Below are positions 28,101 to 35,742 of a DNA stretch of 62,154 nucleotides, in pieces (position 1 is the first letter of the stretch; each line of letters starts with the position of its first letter). This DNA is from Adlercreutzia murintestinalis. Its GTDB lineage: Bacteria > Actinomycetota > Coriobacteriia > Coriobacteriales > Eggerthellaceae. The position numbers were made by a program, and so were the translations under genes. Location: positions 1-62,154 of the forward strand of contig NZ_CALPCC010000014.1 in NCBI RefSeq assembly GCF_943192905.1, read 5' to 3'. The notes beneath the pieces were generated by a model. It searched no databases, was not told the origin of the DNA, and was given only the letters and a program-made list of their open reading frames with translations.

Positions 28101-28992
28101 TACTGGAAGCGGAAGCGCTCGGGTGCCCAGTGAGGTGGCGAGCCTTATGCGGGCGTGGTTGGATGTGCGCGACGACGGGGACGCTTCGCTTCCGGCGGGG
28201 CAGGCGGTCGTTGATGCGCTGCGGCCGCATGCGGCAGGCGATCCGCTGCTCGAGCGCATTCTGGCGAACGCCGATATGTTCCAGAAGAAGTCGGTGTGGG
28301 CCGTGGGTGGCGACGGCTGGGCGTTCGACATCGATTACGGCGGCTTGGACGAGGTGTTGGCTTCGGGCGAGAACATCAACGTGCTGGTGCTGGACACCGA
28401 AGGCTACTCGAATACCGGTGGCGAGATGAGCAAAGCAACGCAGCTGGGTTCGGTCAGCACGTTCAGCTTGAACGGCAAGGACACGCCGAAGAAGCGCTTG
28501 GCGCGCATGATGATGCAGTACGACTACGTGTATGTGGCGCAGGTGTGCTTCGGTGCCGACCCGCAGCAGACCATCAATGCGCTGCGCGAGGCCGAAGCAT
28601 ACGACGGCCCGAGCATCGTGGTGGCGCTGTGTCCGTGCATCAGCTGGGGCTTGAAGGCTGGTATGGGTACGGCTACCGGCGCCTGCAAGGATGCGGTGCG
28701 CACCGGGTATTGGACGCTGTGGCGCTTCAACCCTGATGCGGCGGGGGCGGGTAAGGATCCGCTGACCATCGACAGCTCTGCGCCCGAGAGCGAGGCCGCT
28801 CTGCGCGAGTTCCTCATGGGGCAGAACCGCTTCGCGCGCTTGGCGGCGCGCAAGCCCGAGCTGAGCGGTCGGCTGCAAAGCGAACTGGCGAAGGAGCGTG
28901 CGACTAATCGCGCTGAGCTCGAGCAATACCAGCAGGCATACCGCGCTGTTCGGGCGGATGCTGCTGATGCTGCGGGTCATGTCATAAAATAG
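25150..28992 (+). CDS. nifJ: Pyruvate:ferredoxin (flavodoxin) oxidoreductase
   Basis: 1280-aa single-chain PFOR converting pyruvate and CoA to acetyl-CoA, CO2 and reduced ferredoxin. Seen in order: N-terminal TPP-binding half with FPITPASHMSEQIE (about 40), central domain, two ferredoxin motifs CIQCYQCSLVCP (about 715) and CVGCGSCAFNCP (about 772), then CCGGCGETPH, GDGWAFDIDYGGLDEV and TEGYSNTGGEMSKAT. ATG 25150 follows AAGGAG. Odd feature: residues about 934-982 are an inserted linker made of two copies of a palindromic DNA element (GASELRSEA-QPSL-SDAP). No partner genes are adjacent. Confidence 0.95.
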   Translation: MPNDVSGVTSSAHGPQQKTGDRATLSGMQAAAYAAYALSDAATIFPITPASHMSEQIEAWSVAGRKNLMGAPVQVKEMQSEKGAAGALHGCLSGGALASTFTASQGLMLMIPNMYKISGELLPGVFHVTCRSLAAHALSIFGDHQDLMATRATGVAMLGSASVQECMDLSLVAHLSAIQGSLPFVHFFDGFRTSDEIATINVISQEDMGRLVDWDAVQRFRNRAMDPLHPTVRGTAQNSDIYFQNREAPNRFYDALPGIVQANMDAVAKLTGRQYHLFDYVGAPDAEYVVVTMGSSCDVLDEAVRWLMAQGRKVGVVKVRLYRPFSAEALMVAIPKTAKAICALDRTKEPGSQGEPLMQDVALAVLNSGRAGVRVLGGRYGLSSKDFTPAMAVAVFDNMAAAEPKMRFAVGITDDVTGLSIPVGAEPPSLPAGISQSVFYGFGSDGTVGANKQAARILGDHAGKWVQEYSWFDSKKSGGLTISYLRAGDAPIHAPYLINNADYVACHKDIYVTRGYPMTDPLRDGGVFVLNSGWTLRDMERIFPASFKRGLARKHAQFYNINAADLAARVGLGSRINMIMETAFLKLFGGVDFERAVAFLKDDIRTMYASKGESVIQMNLRAVDAALDSLERIEVPKSWADAQDAHEDTTPDLPATPYDPQTAYVRDVMWPMERLRGNELPTSALSPDGFVPLGGTAHEKRCVAYQVPEWDFTKCIQCYQCSLVCPHAAIRPYVAEPDELRGAPATYQTVPAKLKALAGMQFRIQVYPEDCVGCGSCAFNCPAPGKALHMKSLDTQLDVQKENLRFAQDNISIKDDRVAPTTVPGTQLQQPLLEFSGCCGGCGETPHVKLLTQLFGDRLIMANATGCSSIWGGYAPALPYCTNRHGHGPAWGNSLFEDNGEYGYGIMKAVKVRRDALVADVRAALGEGAEGAEGASELRSEATQPSLRSDAPSGASTCLAEGGASELRSEASQPSLCSDAPPSGTGSGSARVPSEVASLMRAWLDVRDDGDASLPAGQAVVDALRPHAAGDPLLERILANADMFQKKSVWAVGGDGWAFDIDYGGLDEVLASGENINVLVLDTEGYSNTGGEMSKATQLGSVSTFSLNGKDTPKKRLARMMMQYDYVYVAQVCFGADPQQTINALREAEAYDGPSIVVALCPCISWGLKAGMGTATGACKDAVRTGYWTLWRFNPDAAGAGKDPLTIDSSAPESEAALREFLMGQNRFARLAARKPELSGRLQSELAKERATNRAELEQYQQAYRAVRADAADAAGHVIK
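27949..28004. repeat. 56-bp palindromic element, copy 1, in frame within nifJ
   Basis: Begins GGCGCATCAGAAC and ends GTTCCGATGCGCC, imperfect inverted repeats with one mismatch, and contains a nested GAAGC/GCTTC pair. It starts exactly on a codon boundary and adds GASELRSEATQPSLRSDA to PFOR. It differs from copy 2 at only 3 of 56 bases. Confidence 0.8.
28036..28091. repeat. 56-bp palindromic element, copy 2, in frame within nifJ
   Basis: Same length, orientation and reading frame as copy 1, starting 87 bases later (29 codons). It encodes GASELRSEASQPSLCSDA. The 31-base spacer between the copies is not palindromic in the same way. Confidence 0.8.
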
Positions 28993-28996
28993 GCTA

Positions 28997-29025
28997 TTGA
29001 CATATAATAGATATAGTCATATAGT
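28997..29025 (+). promoter_or_regulatory. Near-consensus sigma-70 promoter
   Basis: TTGACA at 28997-29002, a 17-bp spacer, and TATAGT at 29020-29025, in an unusually AT-rich patch directly after the nifJ stop. Transcription should start near 29032. Confidence 0.7.
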
Positions 29026-29044
29026 GAACACGGTCTGAAATGCA

Positions 29045-29091
29045 AAGAGAAGCACCTGGCGCGCACCCTTCCAGCGTCGGGTGCTTCTCTT
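29045..29091 (+). terminator. Strong hairpin just after the promoter (terminator or attenuator)
   Basis: AAGAGAAGCACC and GGTGCTTCTCTT form a perfect 12-bp stem around a 23-base loop. Placed about 15 bases after the predicted transcription start, it could define a 60-nt RNA or attenuate the next gene. It may equally serve as the nifJ terminator. The tail is only TTG. Confidence 0.65.
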
Positions 29092-29217
29092 GTGGTGGGG
29101 CTCCAGTGGGCGAACATCGTGGAGCATTCGCGAAAAGCCGCCATTTTTCGCTCACGGAGCACGGGGTATTTGTTACCATCTGACCTGCTGAAAAAATGCG
29201 GTTATCGGGAGAATGGC

Positions 29218-30468
29218 TTGTCGCATAACGTCGTAAAGAACGTTGCGCCTCCGGCTCAAGGAGCCTTCATTCCCACGCATGCAAGCAACTTCGGCGGCGG
29301 TCATGGCGCGCACGGGCGGCCATCGGTGTCGGCGAAGCGCCGCGGCCCGGTGGTGGCAATGGTGGGCATTCCCCTTCTCATAGCGGCAGCATTGCTCATG
29401 ATGGTTCTGTTCCCCTGGCCGTGCACGGCTGCGGTCAACGGGGTCACGGTGGAATCGAATGTGAAGACCAGCGTGCAGGATCTGGTGGCGCAGCAGGATC
29501 TGCGCACGCGTCCGGGCAATCTGCTGGCCGTTGATGGTTCGGTGCTGCAAGAGGGCGGCGGCGAGAGCATGCACATCAGCGTGAATGGCGAGTACGTGGG
29601 CACCGAAGAGCGCATGGTGCACCCCGGTGATGTCATCGAGGTGACCGACGGCGATAACACCATGGAGTCGTTCGTCGAAGAGACGCAGCCCATTCCTGCT
29701 ACAGCGCGCATCGAGGGCACGGGCGCCATTCACCGTTACACGCATACGGGCCAAGAGGGCGAGCATATCGTTCGCACGGGCAGCGTATCGGGCAAAACGG
29801 TGGAAGTGGAGGTGACCAAGGAGCCGGTGCAGGAAGTGATCGAGCGCTTCAATGTGGATACTGGCGACGATAAGGTCATCGCGCTCACGTTCGATGACGG
29901 CCCATGGGATACCTACACGCAGGAGATCCTGGATATCCTGGCGGCCAATAACGCGCTGGCTACCTTCTTTACGGTGGGTGAGCGCATCGAAGGCCACGAG
30001 GATACCGTTCGCCAGGCGGCCGAGACGGGCCATCAGATATGCACCCATTCGTGGGACCATGCGGCGGGCGACGGGCATGGTGTTGACTTGGGCCGCATGA
30101 AGGACGAGGACCGCATTTCCGAGATCACGCGCGGGCAGGAGAAGATCGCGGAGGTCACGGGGCAGGAGACCGAGCGCGTGATTCGCGTGCCAGGCGGCAA
30201 TTTCAGCGAAGAGACCGCCAGCGTGTTGGAGCCGTACGTTGACTCCGAGATCGGGTGGAACATAGATACGCAAGATTGGCAGAAGCCGGGCGCGCCGTCG
30301 GTGCTAGCGCAGATCATGAACGCGAAGCCGGGCAATGTCATCTTGATGCACGATGGTGGTGGCGATCGCAGCCAGACCGTGGAGGCGCTGCGCACCGCGC
30401 TGCCGCAGCTGGTGGCTGAGGGCTATCGGTTCATCACGGTCGATCAGCTTCTTGAATACGTTGACTGA
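29218..30468 (+). CDS. Membrane-anchored polysaccharide deacetylase
   Basis: 416 aa. After a 40-residue cytoplasmic part, one hydrophobic helix (VVAMVGIPLLIAAALLMMVLF) anchors the protein. An external spacer domain (about 70-190) of beta-rich sequence follows, then a NodB deacetylase domain: IALTFDDGPWDTY (about 222), ICTHSWDH (about 273), RVPGGNFS and VILMHDGGGDRSQT. The TFDDGP and HSWDH motifs carry the metal ligands. Probably a peptidoglycan N-acetylglucosamine deacetylase. I chose TTG 29218, preceded by GGGAG; a GTG at 29092 is also in frame but lies in the hairpin. Confidence 0.82.
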   Translation: MSHNVVKNVAPPAQGAFIPTHASNFGGGHGAHGRPSVSAKRRGPVVAMVGIPLLIAAALLMMVLFPWPCTAAVNGVTVESNVKTSVQDLVAQQDLRTRPGNLLAVDGSVLQEGGGESMHISVNGEYVGTEERMVHPGDVIEVTDGDNTMESFVEETQPIPATARIEGTGAIHRYTHTGQEGEHIVRTGSVSGKTVEVEVTKEPVQEVIERFNVDTGDDKVIALTFDDGPWDTYTQEILDILAANNALATFFTVGERIEGHEDTVRQAAETGHQICTHSWDHAAGDGHGVDLGRMKDEDRISEITRGQEKIAEVTGQETERVIRVPGGNFSEETASVLEPYVDSEIGWNIDTQDWQKPGAPSVLAQIMNAKPGNVILMHDGGGDRSQTVEALRTALPQLVAEGYRFITVDQLLEYVD

Positions 30469-30666
30469 GCGCGGAGCCTTCTGGTTGCTTCGGGTGCCAC
30501 TGCGCGCTTCTGGTGGAGGCGCGCCAGGCGCTGAGCGCGCTGTCGTGTGCGCCGCGCTGCGCAGGGAGCCTCTGACCCCCTTCATTGATTTCTCGACCGC
30601 GGTGAAGTGCGGAATTGCCCTGTGCGGAGTGGAGTTGTGCGCGGCGGCGCAGCGCACGGTGCGCAT

Positions 30667-30682
30667 CGTTTCACGTGAAACA
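30667..30682. other. parS site 1 (ParB-binding palindrome, one mismatch)
   Basis: GTTTCACGTGAAAC is a perfect 14-bp palindrome identical to the core of the bacterial parS consensus TGTTTCACGTGAAACA; the first outer base is C instead of T. It lies in the 294-base gap before the DUF5685 gene, which otherwise shows no gene. Confidence 0.85.
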
Positions 30683-30762
30683 TCTTGTGAGCATGCTTTG
30701 CTTGCGGTGCTGATGGCGCAAGCGTTGCTGGCCTTCTTCGTTTCGCTTGGCGGTGAAGCGCT

Positions 30763-31869
30763 GTGTTCGGCGTAGCGGTTGCTCGGCTTGAGCCGCTCTC
30801 TGAGGCGGAGAAGCAGCGCTACCAGGCGTTTTACTGTGGATTATGCCGAGAACTCAAGCAGCGCTACGGGCAGTTGAGCCGAGTTGTGCTGAGCTACGAT
30901 CTAACGTTCTTGGTCATTTTTCTGGATTCGCTCAGTGAGCCTCCGCAGAGCGAGGGTGCTGATCGGTGCATCGCGCATCCCCGGCGGAAAATGCCGTTCA
31001 TTCAGAGCGTGAACACGGCATATGCGGCCGATCTGAGCGTGGCCCTGGCGTATCACAAGGTGCTCGATGATGTTGCCGACGATGCGACCGTGCGCGCGCA
31101 TGCGGCCGAGCTTGCTCTGCGCGCGTCTTACGAGAAGGCGCAGGCGCGCATTCCGGAAGAGTGCGCAGCGCTTGAGGCTTGTATGGCGCAGATACGGCAG
31201 TTGGAGGCGAACCCTGAAACGCCGCCGGATGCGTGCGCGCATGTTTTTGGTCGTGTGATGGGTGAGTTGTTCGCGGCAGGCGCACGCCGCAGCACGATGG
31301 TTGCGTCTGCACAGGGCACGCTGCTGCAAGGAGCTTCTGACACGCAAGAAGCTGGGGATGCGCGTGAGGTTGGTGCTTCGCAGGGCGTTCGGGGTGCGCA
31401 AGAGACCCAGAGTGCAAAAGATGCTTGGAATGCGCATGAAGTCCAGAATGCACCGCAAGCTTCGAGCGCGCAGAGCGCCCAGGAAGCGTGGGGTGCACAG
31501 TGGGCGCAACCATGCGGTGCGTTCGGCAATGCGTTAGGACGTTTGATCTACCTGATGGATGCGGCGGTGGATCTGTCGGCTGACCGGCGCGCAGGCTCTT
31601 ATAACCCGTTCGTTGCGCTTGATATGGATGTGCCTCGGATGCGTCAGGCGCTCACCGTGGTGGCCGCTGATGCGGCGGATGCGTTCGAGCGCTTGCCCTT
31701 GGTGCAGGATGCTCAGTTGATGCGCGCCGTGCTCTATGCGGGCATCTGGCAGAAGTTCAACCATGTTTACGAAGAGCGCGCCTGCGAGGGGCACCCACAG
31801 GAAGAGCGCCTCTGCGAGGGACATCTATCCGAAGAGCGCTCCCGCGAGGGTCATTCGCATGAAACCTGA
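30763..31869 (+). CDS. DUF5685 family protein
   Basis: 368 aa of unknown function. The N-terminus MFG...YQAFYCGLCRELKQRYGQLSRVVLSYDLTFL is the DUF5685 signature, with a CxxC-like YCGLC. A low-complexity insert rich in Ala, Gln, Glu and Ser (about 185-250) interrupts the conserved part, which resumes at GNALGRLIYLMDAAVDL. The C-terminus holds three EER-x-CEGH-like repeats. It starts with GTG. A J-domain gene follows, an association I recall from Clostridia. parS sites lie on both sides. Confidence 0.75.
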   Translation: MFGVAVARLEPLSEAEKQRYQAFYCGLCRELKQRYGQLSRVVLSYDLTFLVIFLDSLSEPPQSEGADRCIAHPRRKMPFIQSVNTAYAADLSVALAYHKVLDDVADDATVRAHAAELALRASYEKAQARIPEECAALEACMAQIRQLEANPETPPDACAHVFGRVMGELFAAGARRSTMVASAQGTLLQGASDTQEAGDAREVGASQGVRGAQETQSAKDAWNAHEVQNAPQASSAQSAQEAWGAQWAQPCGAFGNALGRLIYLMDAAVDLSADRRAGSYNPFVALDMDVPRMRQALTVVAADAADAFERLPLVQDAQLMRAVLYAGIWQKFNHVYEERACEGHPQEERLCEGHLSEERSREGHSHET

Positions 31870-31910
31870 GCGCGAGGTACCGATCGGATGACCAGTGCCG
31901 ACCTCGCAGA

Positions 31911-31926
31911 TGTTTCACGTGAAACA
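31911..31926. other. parS site 2 (perfect consensus)
   Basis: Exact TGTTTCACGTGAAACA; the palindrome extends four more bases on each side (31907-31930). It lies 42 bases after the DUF5685 stop. Confidence 0.93.
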
Positions 31927-31946
31927 TCTGCTATGTTCTCAAAGAG

Positions 31947-31955
31947 TTGTCCACA
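31947..31955 (+). other. DnaA-box-like nonamer next to parS
   Basis: TTGTCCACA, the form of DnaA box preferred in high-GC actinobacteria, lies 20 bases after parS site 2. Only one clear box is visible, so this is not evidence of an origin by itself. Confidence 0.45.
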
Positions 31956-32029
31956 GAGCGCGTCTGGTGTGCGATGATATCGAACTTACAGGCGAGACGT
32001 TGCAAACGAGGTGCTTGCGGATAACGATC

Positions 32030-32195
32030 GGCGCACGAGAGACGGAAGGCACGAGCGAAAGCGGCTCAGCCGAGGACGACCGGACATGAGAGCGACCGAG
32101 CGCGAGAGCGACCGGGCATGAAAGTAGTTCGGCACGAAAGCAGCCGAGCGCAAGCGAGAGAACGCGCACGAAGAAGACGCCTGAGGAAGCGGCTG
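32030..32195. repeat. Degenerate purine-rich repeats
   Basis: Imperfect repeats of GAGCGACCGAGCG- and GCACGA-like units fill most of the 337-base gap 31870-32206. Together with parS site 2 and the DnaA-like box this is all that I see in the gap. Confidence 0.45.
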
Positions 32196-32206
32196 AGCAC
32201 GAGGGA

Positions 32207-33076
32207 TTGATTGCGGGGAACGTGGAGAATCCGTACGACATATTAGGGGTATCGCGCGACGCTTCGCTGGACGAGGTGAAGAAGGCGTATCGCAAGAAGG
32301 CGCGCGAGAATCATCCCGATCTGAATCCGGGCGATACTGCCGCCGAAGAGCGCATGAACAAGATCAACGAGGCGTACGATCGAATCACGAACCCGGAGAA
32401 GTACCGCGCAAGCGATGCACGCAAACGAAGTGCGGGATATGGCGGCTCAGGCGCAGGCGACCCCTTCGGTGGCGCGGGCGGCTATGGCGGCTACGGAGGT
32501 GGCGCAGGATGGTCAGGTGGGGCCGGAGGTTCTGCTGGCGCAGGTGGCGCGGGGTATCGCGAAGGCGGCTCCGGCGGTGCGGGCGGCCAGAGCTCCGACG
32601 CTGGTCCCTACGGATGGACCACGATCAACATTGATTTCGAGGACTTGTTCGGCGGTGGTTTCGGCGCGACTCAAGCACCTGTGCATCCCGAAGAGGCAGC
32701 AGGTGATAGCTCTGAGGTGCGCCAGGCCATCGCTGCGATCAATGCTGGTCAGCCTGCACACGCGGTGCAGATCCTCCAGCAGATTCCCTCTACCGGCCGC
32801 AACGCTCGCTGGTACTACTTGTTCGCGCTTGCCAATGACGGAGCGGGCAATACCGTGGCTGCCCACGATAACATTCGTCGCGCGCGCCAGCTCGATCCAC
32901 AGAACATGGACTATCAGCGCGTGGAGAATGCGTTCACGCGCCGCGCGCAAACCTATACCCAGCAAGGGGAGGGCCGCGGATTCACTACGCTCGGATTCGA
33001 CCCAGCCTGGTGCTGCTGCTCGGCCATGATCTGCCCCACGCTATGCATGAACGCGCCCGTCATCTGCTGTCTGTAG
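32207..33076 (+). CDS. DnaJ-domain protein
   Basis: 289 aa. Residues 5-65 are a J domain (NPYDILGVSRDASLDEVKKAYRKKA) with the HPD tripeptide at RENHPDLNPG, so it should stimulate an Hsp70. A long Gly-rich linker (80-130) follows, then a helical TPR-like part (AIAAINAGQPAHAVQILQQIP... WYYLFALANDGAG). The end is Cys-rich and hydrophobic (PAWCCCSAMICPTLCMNAPVICCL), possibly membrane-associated or metal-binding. The TTG at 32207 may be the start; GTG 32222 is an alternative. Confidence 0.82.
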   Translation: MIAGNVENPYDILGVSRDASLDEVKKAYRKKARENHPDLNPGDTAAEERMNKINEAYDRITNPEKYRASDARKRSAGYGGSGAGDPFGGAGGYGGYGGGAGWSGGAGGSAGAGGAGYREGGSGGAGGQSSDAGPYGWTTINIDFEDLFGGGFGATQAPVHPEEAAGDSSEVRQAIAAINAGQPAHAVQILQQIPSTGRNARWYYLFALANDGAGNTVAAHDNIRRARQLDPQNMDYQRVENAFTRRAQTYTQQGEGRGFTTLGFDPAWCCCSAMICPTLCMNAPVICCL

Positions 33077-33083
33077 CGCATCC

Positions 33084-33164
33084 GTTCCCTTATCCCCTTC
33101 CCCCTTACCTTTTTACCCCTTATCCCTTATCCCTTATCCCTTATTTATCCCTTATTCCCCCATT
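33084..33164. repeat. (CTTATCC)n-like C-rich tandem repeat
   Basis: Immediately after the DnaJ-like gene there is a run of C-rich heptamers, mainly CCCTTAT, four regular and several irregular copies. The minus strand reads as repeated GGG tracts spaced 4 bases apart, which is a G-quadruplex-compatible pattern. Confidence 0.75.
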
Positions 33165-33217
33165 TCCACTCCGCCACTCACTTCTCGTTTTCGTTTCGAT
33201 ACACCCGCCGAGGAAAA

Positions 33218-33233
33218 TGTTTCACGTGAAACA
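33218..33233. other. parS site 3 (perfect consensus)
   Basis: Exact TGTTTCACGTGAAACA with three further symmetric bases on each side. It lies between the C-rich repeat and the htpG operator region. Confidence 0.93.
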
Positions 33234-33244
33234 TTTGTTCTTGT

Positions 33245-33390
33245 TGAGAGTGTGAACCGGAGCGGGTGGGCAAGCGCGAGTCGGATCGTGTGAACCGAAT
33301 CGCATGAGCAAGCGTGAAGCGGATCGCGTGGGCAAGGGCGGGGTGGATTGTACGAGCGGGCGCGGGCCGGATCGTGTGAAGCGGGGGTTA
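33245..33390. repeat. Degenerate GCATGAGCAAGCG-type repeats
   Basis: Imperfect units such as GGATCGTGTGAAC and GCGTGGGCAAGCG recur through this part of the 462-base gap 33077-33538. No gene is seen. Confidence 0.45.
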
Positions 33391-33458
33391 CCGTTTTGAG
33401 ACGCCTCACCCAGGGTCTGCGCCGCAACTGATTGAACCGCTAGAATATTTTGCGGCAT

Positions 33459-33485
33459 TTAGCACTCTTACTAGTAGAGTGCTAA
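33459..33485 (+). promoter_or_regulatory. CIRCE operator (HrcA binding site)
   Basis: Perfect TTAGCACTC-N9-GAGTGCTAA. It covers the -35 region of a promoter whose -10 TATAAT lies at 33495-33500. HrcA should hold htpG off until heat stress. Confidence 0.95.
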
Positions 33486-33494
33486 AAAAATATG

Positions 33495-33500
33495 TATAAT
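33495..33500 (+). promoter_or_regulatory. htpG promoter -10 hexamer
   Basis: Perfect TATAAT 9 bases after CIRCE and 38 bases before the htpG ATG. The expected -35 position falls inside CIRCE, which fits repression by occlusion. Confidence 0.6.
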
Positions 33501-33538
33501 GCGCACTAAGAAAATCTCATAGAAAAGAAGGCACCTCC

Positions 33539-35545
33539 ATGAAGAAATTCAAAACAGAAAGCAAAAAGCTGCTCGATCTCATGATCAACAGCATCTACAC
33601 CAACCGCGAGATCTTTCTGCGCGAGATCATCTCCAACGCGTCAGATGCGGTGGACAAGCTGTACTTCCGCAGCTTGACCGACGAATCGTGCACGATCAAT
33701 CGCTCTGATCTGGCCATCACCGTCAGCTACGACGAGGACGCCCGCACGGTCACCGTCAGCGACAACGGCATTGGCATGACCAAGGACGACTTGGACAAGA
33801 ACCTGGGCACCATCGCGCACAGTGACTCCTTCGAGTTCAAGGCGCAGCAGGCCGCCACCGACGGCGAACCGGCGGCGGGCAAGGGCCTCGACGACATGAC
33901 GGACGTGGACATCATCGGCCAGTTTGGCGTAGGCTTCTACAGTGCGTTCATGGTGGGCAAGAAGGTCCGCGTGGTCAGCCGCGCCTTCGGCAGCGACGAG
34001 GCCTGGGCCTGGGAGAGCAATGGCGTGGACGGCTACACGGTCACCGCCGCCGAGCGCGCCGACCACGGCACTGACGTCATCGTGTACCTCAAGGATGACA
34101 CCGCCGACGAGCGCTACGGTACCTTCGCCACCGAACACGGTCTGACCGAACTGATCCGCCGCTACAGCAACTACGTGCGCTATCCCATCCAAATGGAAGT
34201 TACCAAGCGCCGTCCACTGCCGCTGCCCGACGACGCCCCTGAAGACGCACGGCCGGAATACGAAAGCTACGCGGAACTGGACACCATCAACTCCATGATC
34301 CCCATCTGGAAGCGCAAGCGCTCCGAGGTCTCCGACGAAGAGTACAACGAGTTCTACAAAGCTGACTTCCACGATTTCGAGGACCCGCTGCGCACCATGA
34401 GCCTGCACGCCGAAGGCACGCTCACCTACGACGCGCTCATGTTCGTGCCCAGACATGCCCCGTGGGACATGTGGTCGCGCGACTTCAAGCGCGGCCTGGC
34501 GCTCTACAGCAGCGGCGTGCTGATCATGGACAAATGCGAAGAGTTGGTCCCGGAATACTTCGGCTTCATGCGCGGCGTCGTTGACAGCGCCGATCTGACG
34601 CTGAACATCAGTCGCGAAACGCTGCAGCATAACGGGCAGCTGCGCGCCATCGGGCGTCGCCTGGAGAAGAAGATCAAGCAAGAGCTGGCGAAGATGCGCG
34701 ACGACGACCGCGAAGCCTACGAGGGCTTCTTCAAGGAGTTCGGCCGCACGCTGAAATATGGCCTGTACAGCAGCTACGGGCAGGCCCGTGACGTGCTGGC
34801 TGACCTCTTGCTGTTCTGGTCGGCGAAGGAACAGCGCATGGTCACCCTGGCCGAATACGTGGAAGCCGCGCCCGAGGGCCAAGACGCTATCTTCTTCGCC
34901 TATGGCGAGTCGCGTGAGCGCATGGCGCAGATGCCCATCGTGACCACGGTGCTGGCGAAGGGCCACGACGTGCTGCTGTGCGACGAGAACGTGGACGAGT
35001 TCTGCATGATGGCCCTGGGTGCCTACGAAGTGGCGCCGAAGGTGGCGCTGGCCGAGGACGCCTCCGCCGACGATGCCGAGCAGTCCGCACCCACCATGTG
35101 GCCGCTCAAGAACGTGGGCAGCGAGGATCTGGGCCTGACCTCCGAGGAAGAGAAGAAGGAGGCCGAAGAGGCAACCGCCAGCAATTCTGCCCTGTTCGAC
35201 GCCATGCGCGAAGCGCTGGGAGACAAGGTGGCGAAGGTGGTGGTGTCTACGCGCACCACTGATGCGCCGGTGGTGCTCACCACCGAGGGCGCCGTCAGCC
35301 TCCAGATGGCCGAGGTGCTCAAGCACCAGCCCGGCAACGAGGAAGCGCCGACCGCCCAGGTGGTCATGGAGGTGAACGCGAAGCATCCGGTCTTCGAGGT
35401 GCTCAAGGCTGCTCACGAGGCGGGCGATACCGACAAGGTGAGCTCGTACACGGGCATTCTGTACGACCAGGCCATGCTGGTGGAGGGCCTGCCCATCGAT
35501 GACCCGCTGGCGTTCGCGCAGGCGGTCAGCGCGCTCATGAAGTAA
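33539..35545 (+). CDS. htpG: Chaperone HtpG (Hsp90)
   Basis: 668-aa ATP-dependent chaperone, slightly longer than the 620-630 aa norm. The Bergerat-fold ATP site is complete: EIISNASDAVDKL (about 30), DNGIGM (about 76), GTIAHSDSFEF and GQFGVGFYSAFMV (about 128). The middle domain holds SRETLQHN. An acidic/Lys patch (EEEKKEAEEA, about 540) precedes the C-terminal dimerisation domain. Single-gene unit with its own CIRCE operator and a downstream terminator. Confidence 0.96.
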   Translation: MKKFKTESKKLLDLMINSIYTNREIFLREIISNASDAVDKLYFRSLTDESCTINRSDLAITVSYDEDARTVTVSDNGIGMTKDDLDKNLGTIAHSDSFEFKAQQAATDGEPAAGKGLDDMTDVDIIGQFGVGFYSAFMVGKKVRVVSRAFGSDEAWAWESNGVDGYTVTAAERADHGTDVIVYLKDDTADERYGTFATEHGLTELIRRYSNYVRYPIQMEVTKRRPLPLPDDAPEDARPEYESYAELDTINSMIPIWKRKRSEVSDEEYNEFYKADFHDFEDPLRTMSLHAEGTLTYDALMFVPRHAPWDMWSRDFKRGLALYSSGVLIMDKCEELVPEYFGFMRGVVDSADLTLNISRETLQHNGQLRAIGRRLEKKIKQELAKMRDDDREAYEGFFKEFGRTLKYGLYSSYGQARDVLADLLLFWSAKEQRMVTLAEYVEAAPEGQDAIFFAYGESRERMAQMPIVTTVLAKGHDVLLCDENVDEFCMMALGAYEVAPKVALAEDASADDAEQSAPTMWPLKNVGSEDLGLTSEEEKKEAEEATASNSALFDAMREALGDKVAKVVVSTRTTDAPVVLTTEGAVSLQMAEVLKHQPGNEEAPTAQVVMEVNAKHPVFEVLKAAHEAGDTDKVSSYTGILYDQAMLVEGLPIDDPLAFAQAVSALMK

Positions 35546-35620
35546 CAGCACGCCCATGAAGCAGCAGCGTGGCTCGTGAAGACGGGCCGTCATAAGGAAG
35601 CCCGTTCGCCCATACGTCTG

Positions 35621-35654
35621 AAACGGCCTTGGCATCAAGCTGGGGCCGTTTTTG
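35621..35654 (+). terminator. Terminator of htpG
   Basis: AAACGGCC and GGCCGTTT arms with an inner CTTG/CAAG pair, followed by TT. It lies 75 bases after the stop codon. Confidence 0.85.
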
Positions 35655-35742
35655 CGCTCATGCGTCATCCTCAGCACTGCTCCGGCGGCAATCATGACCC
35701 TTTTCATCAGCGAAAAACAGCCCATACACAGGTATTTATGTC

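Noticed and set aside
31870-33538. Replication origin (oriC) at the parS cluster
   Set aside because: Only one clear DnaA box and no DnaA-box cluster with an unwinding element; neither dnaA nor dnaN is in the window. parS sites alone show origin proximity at most.
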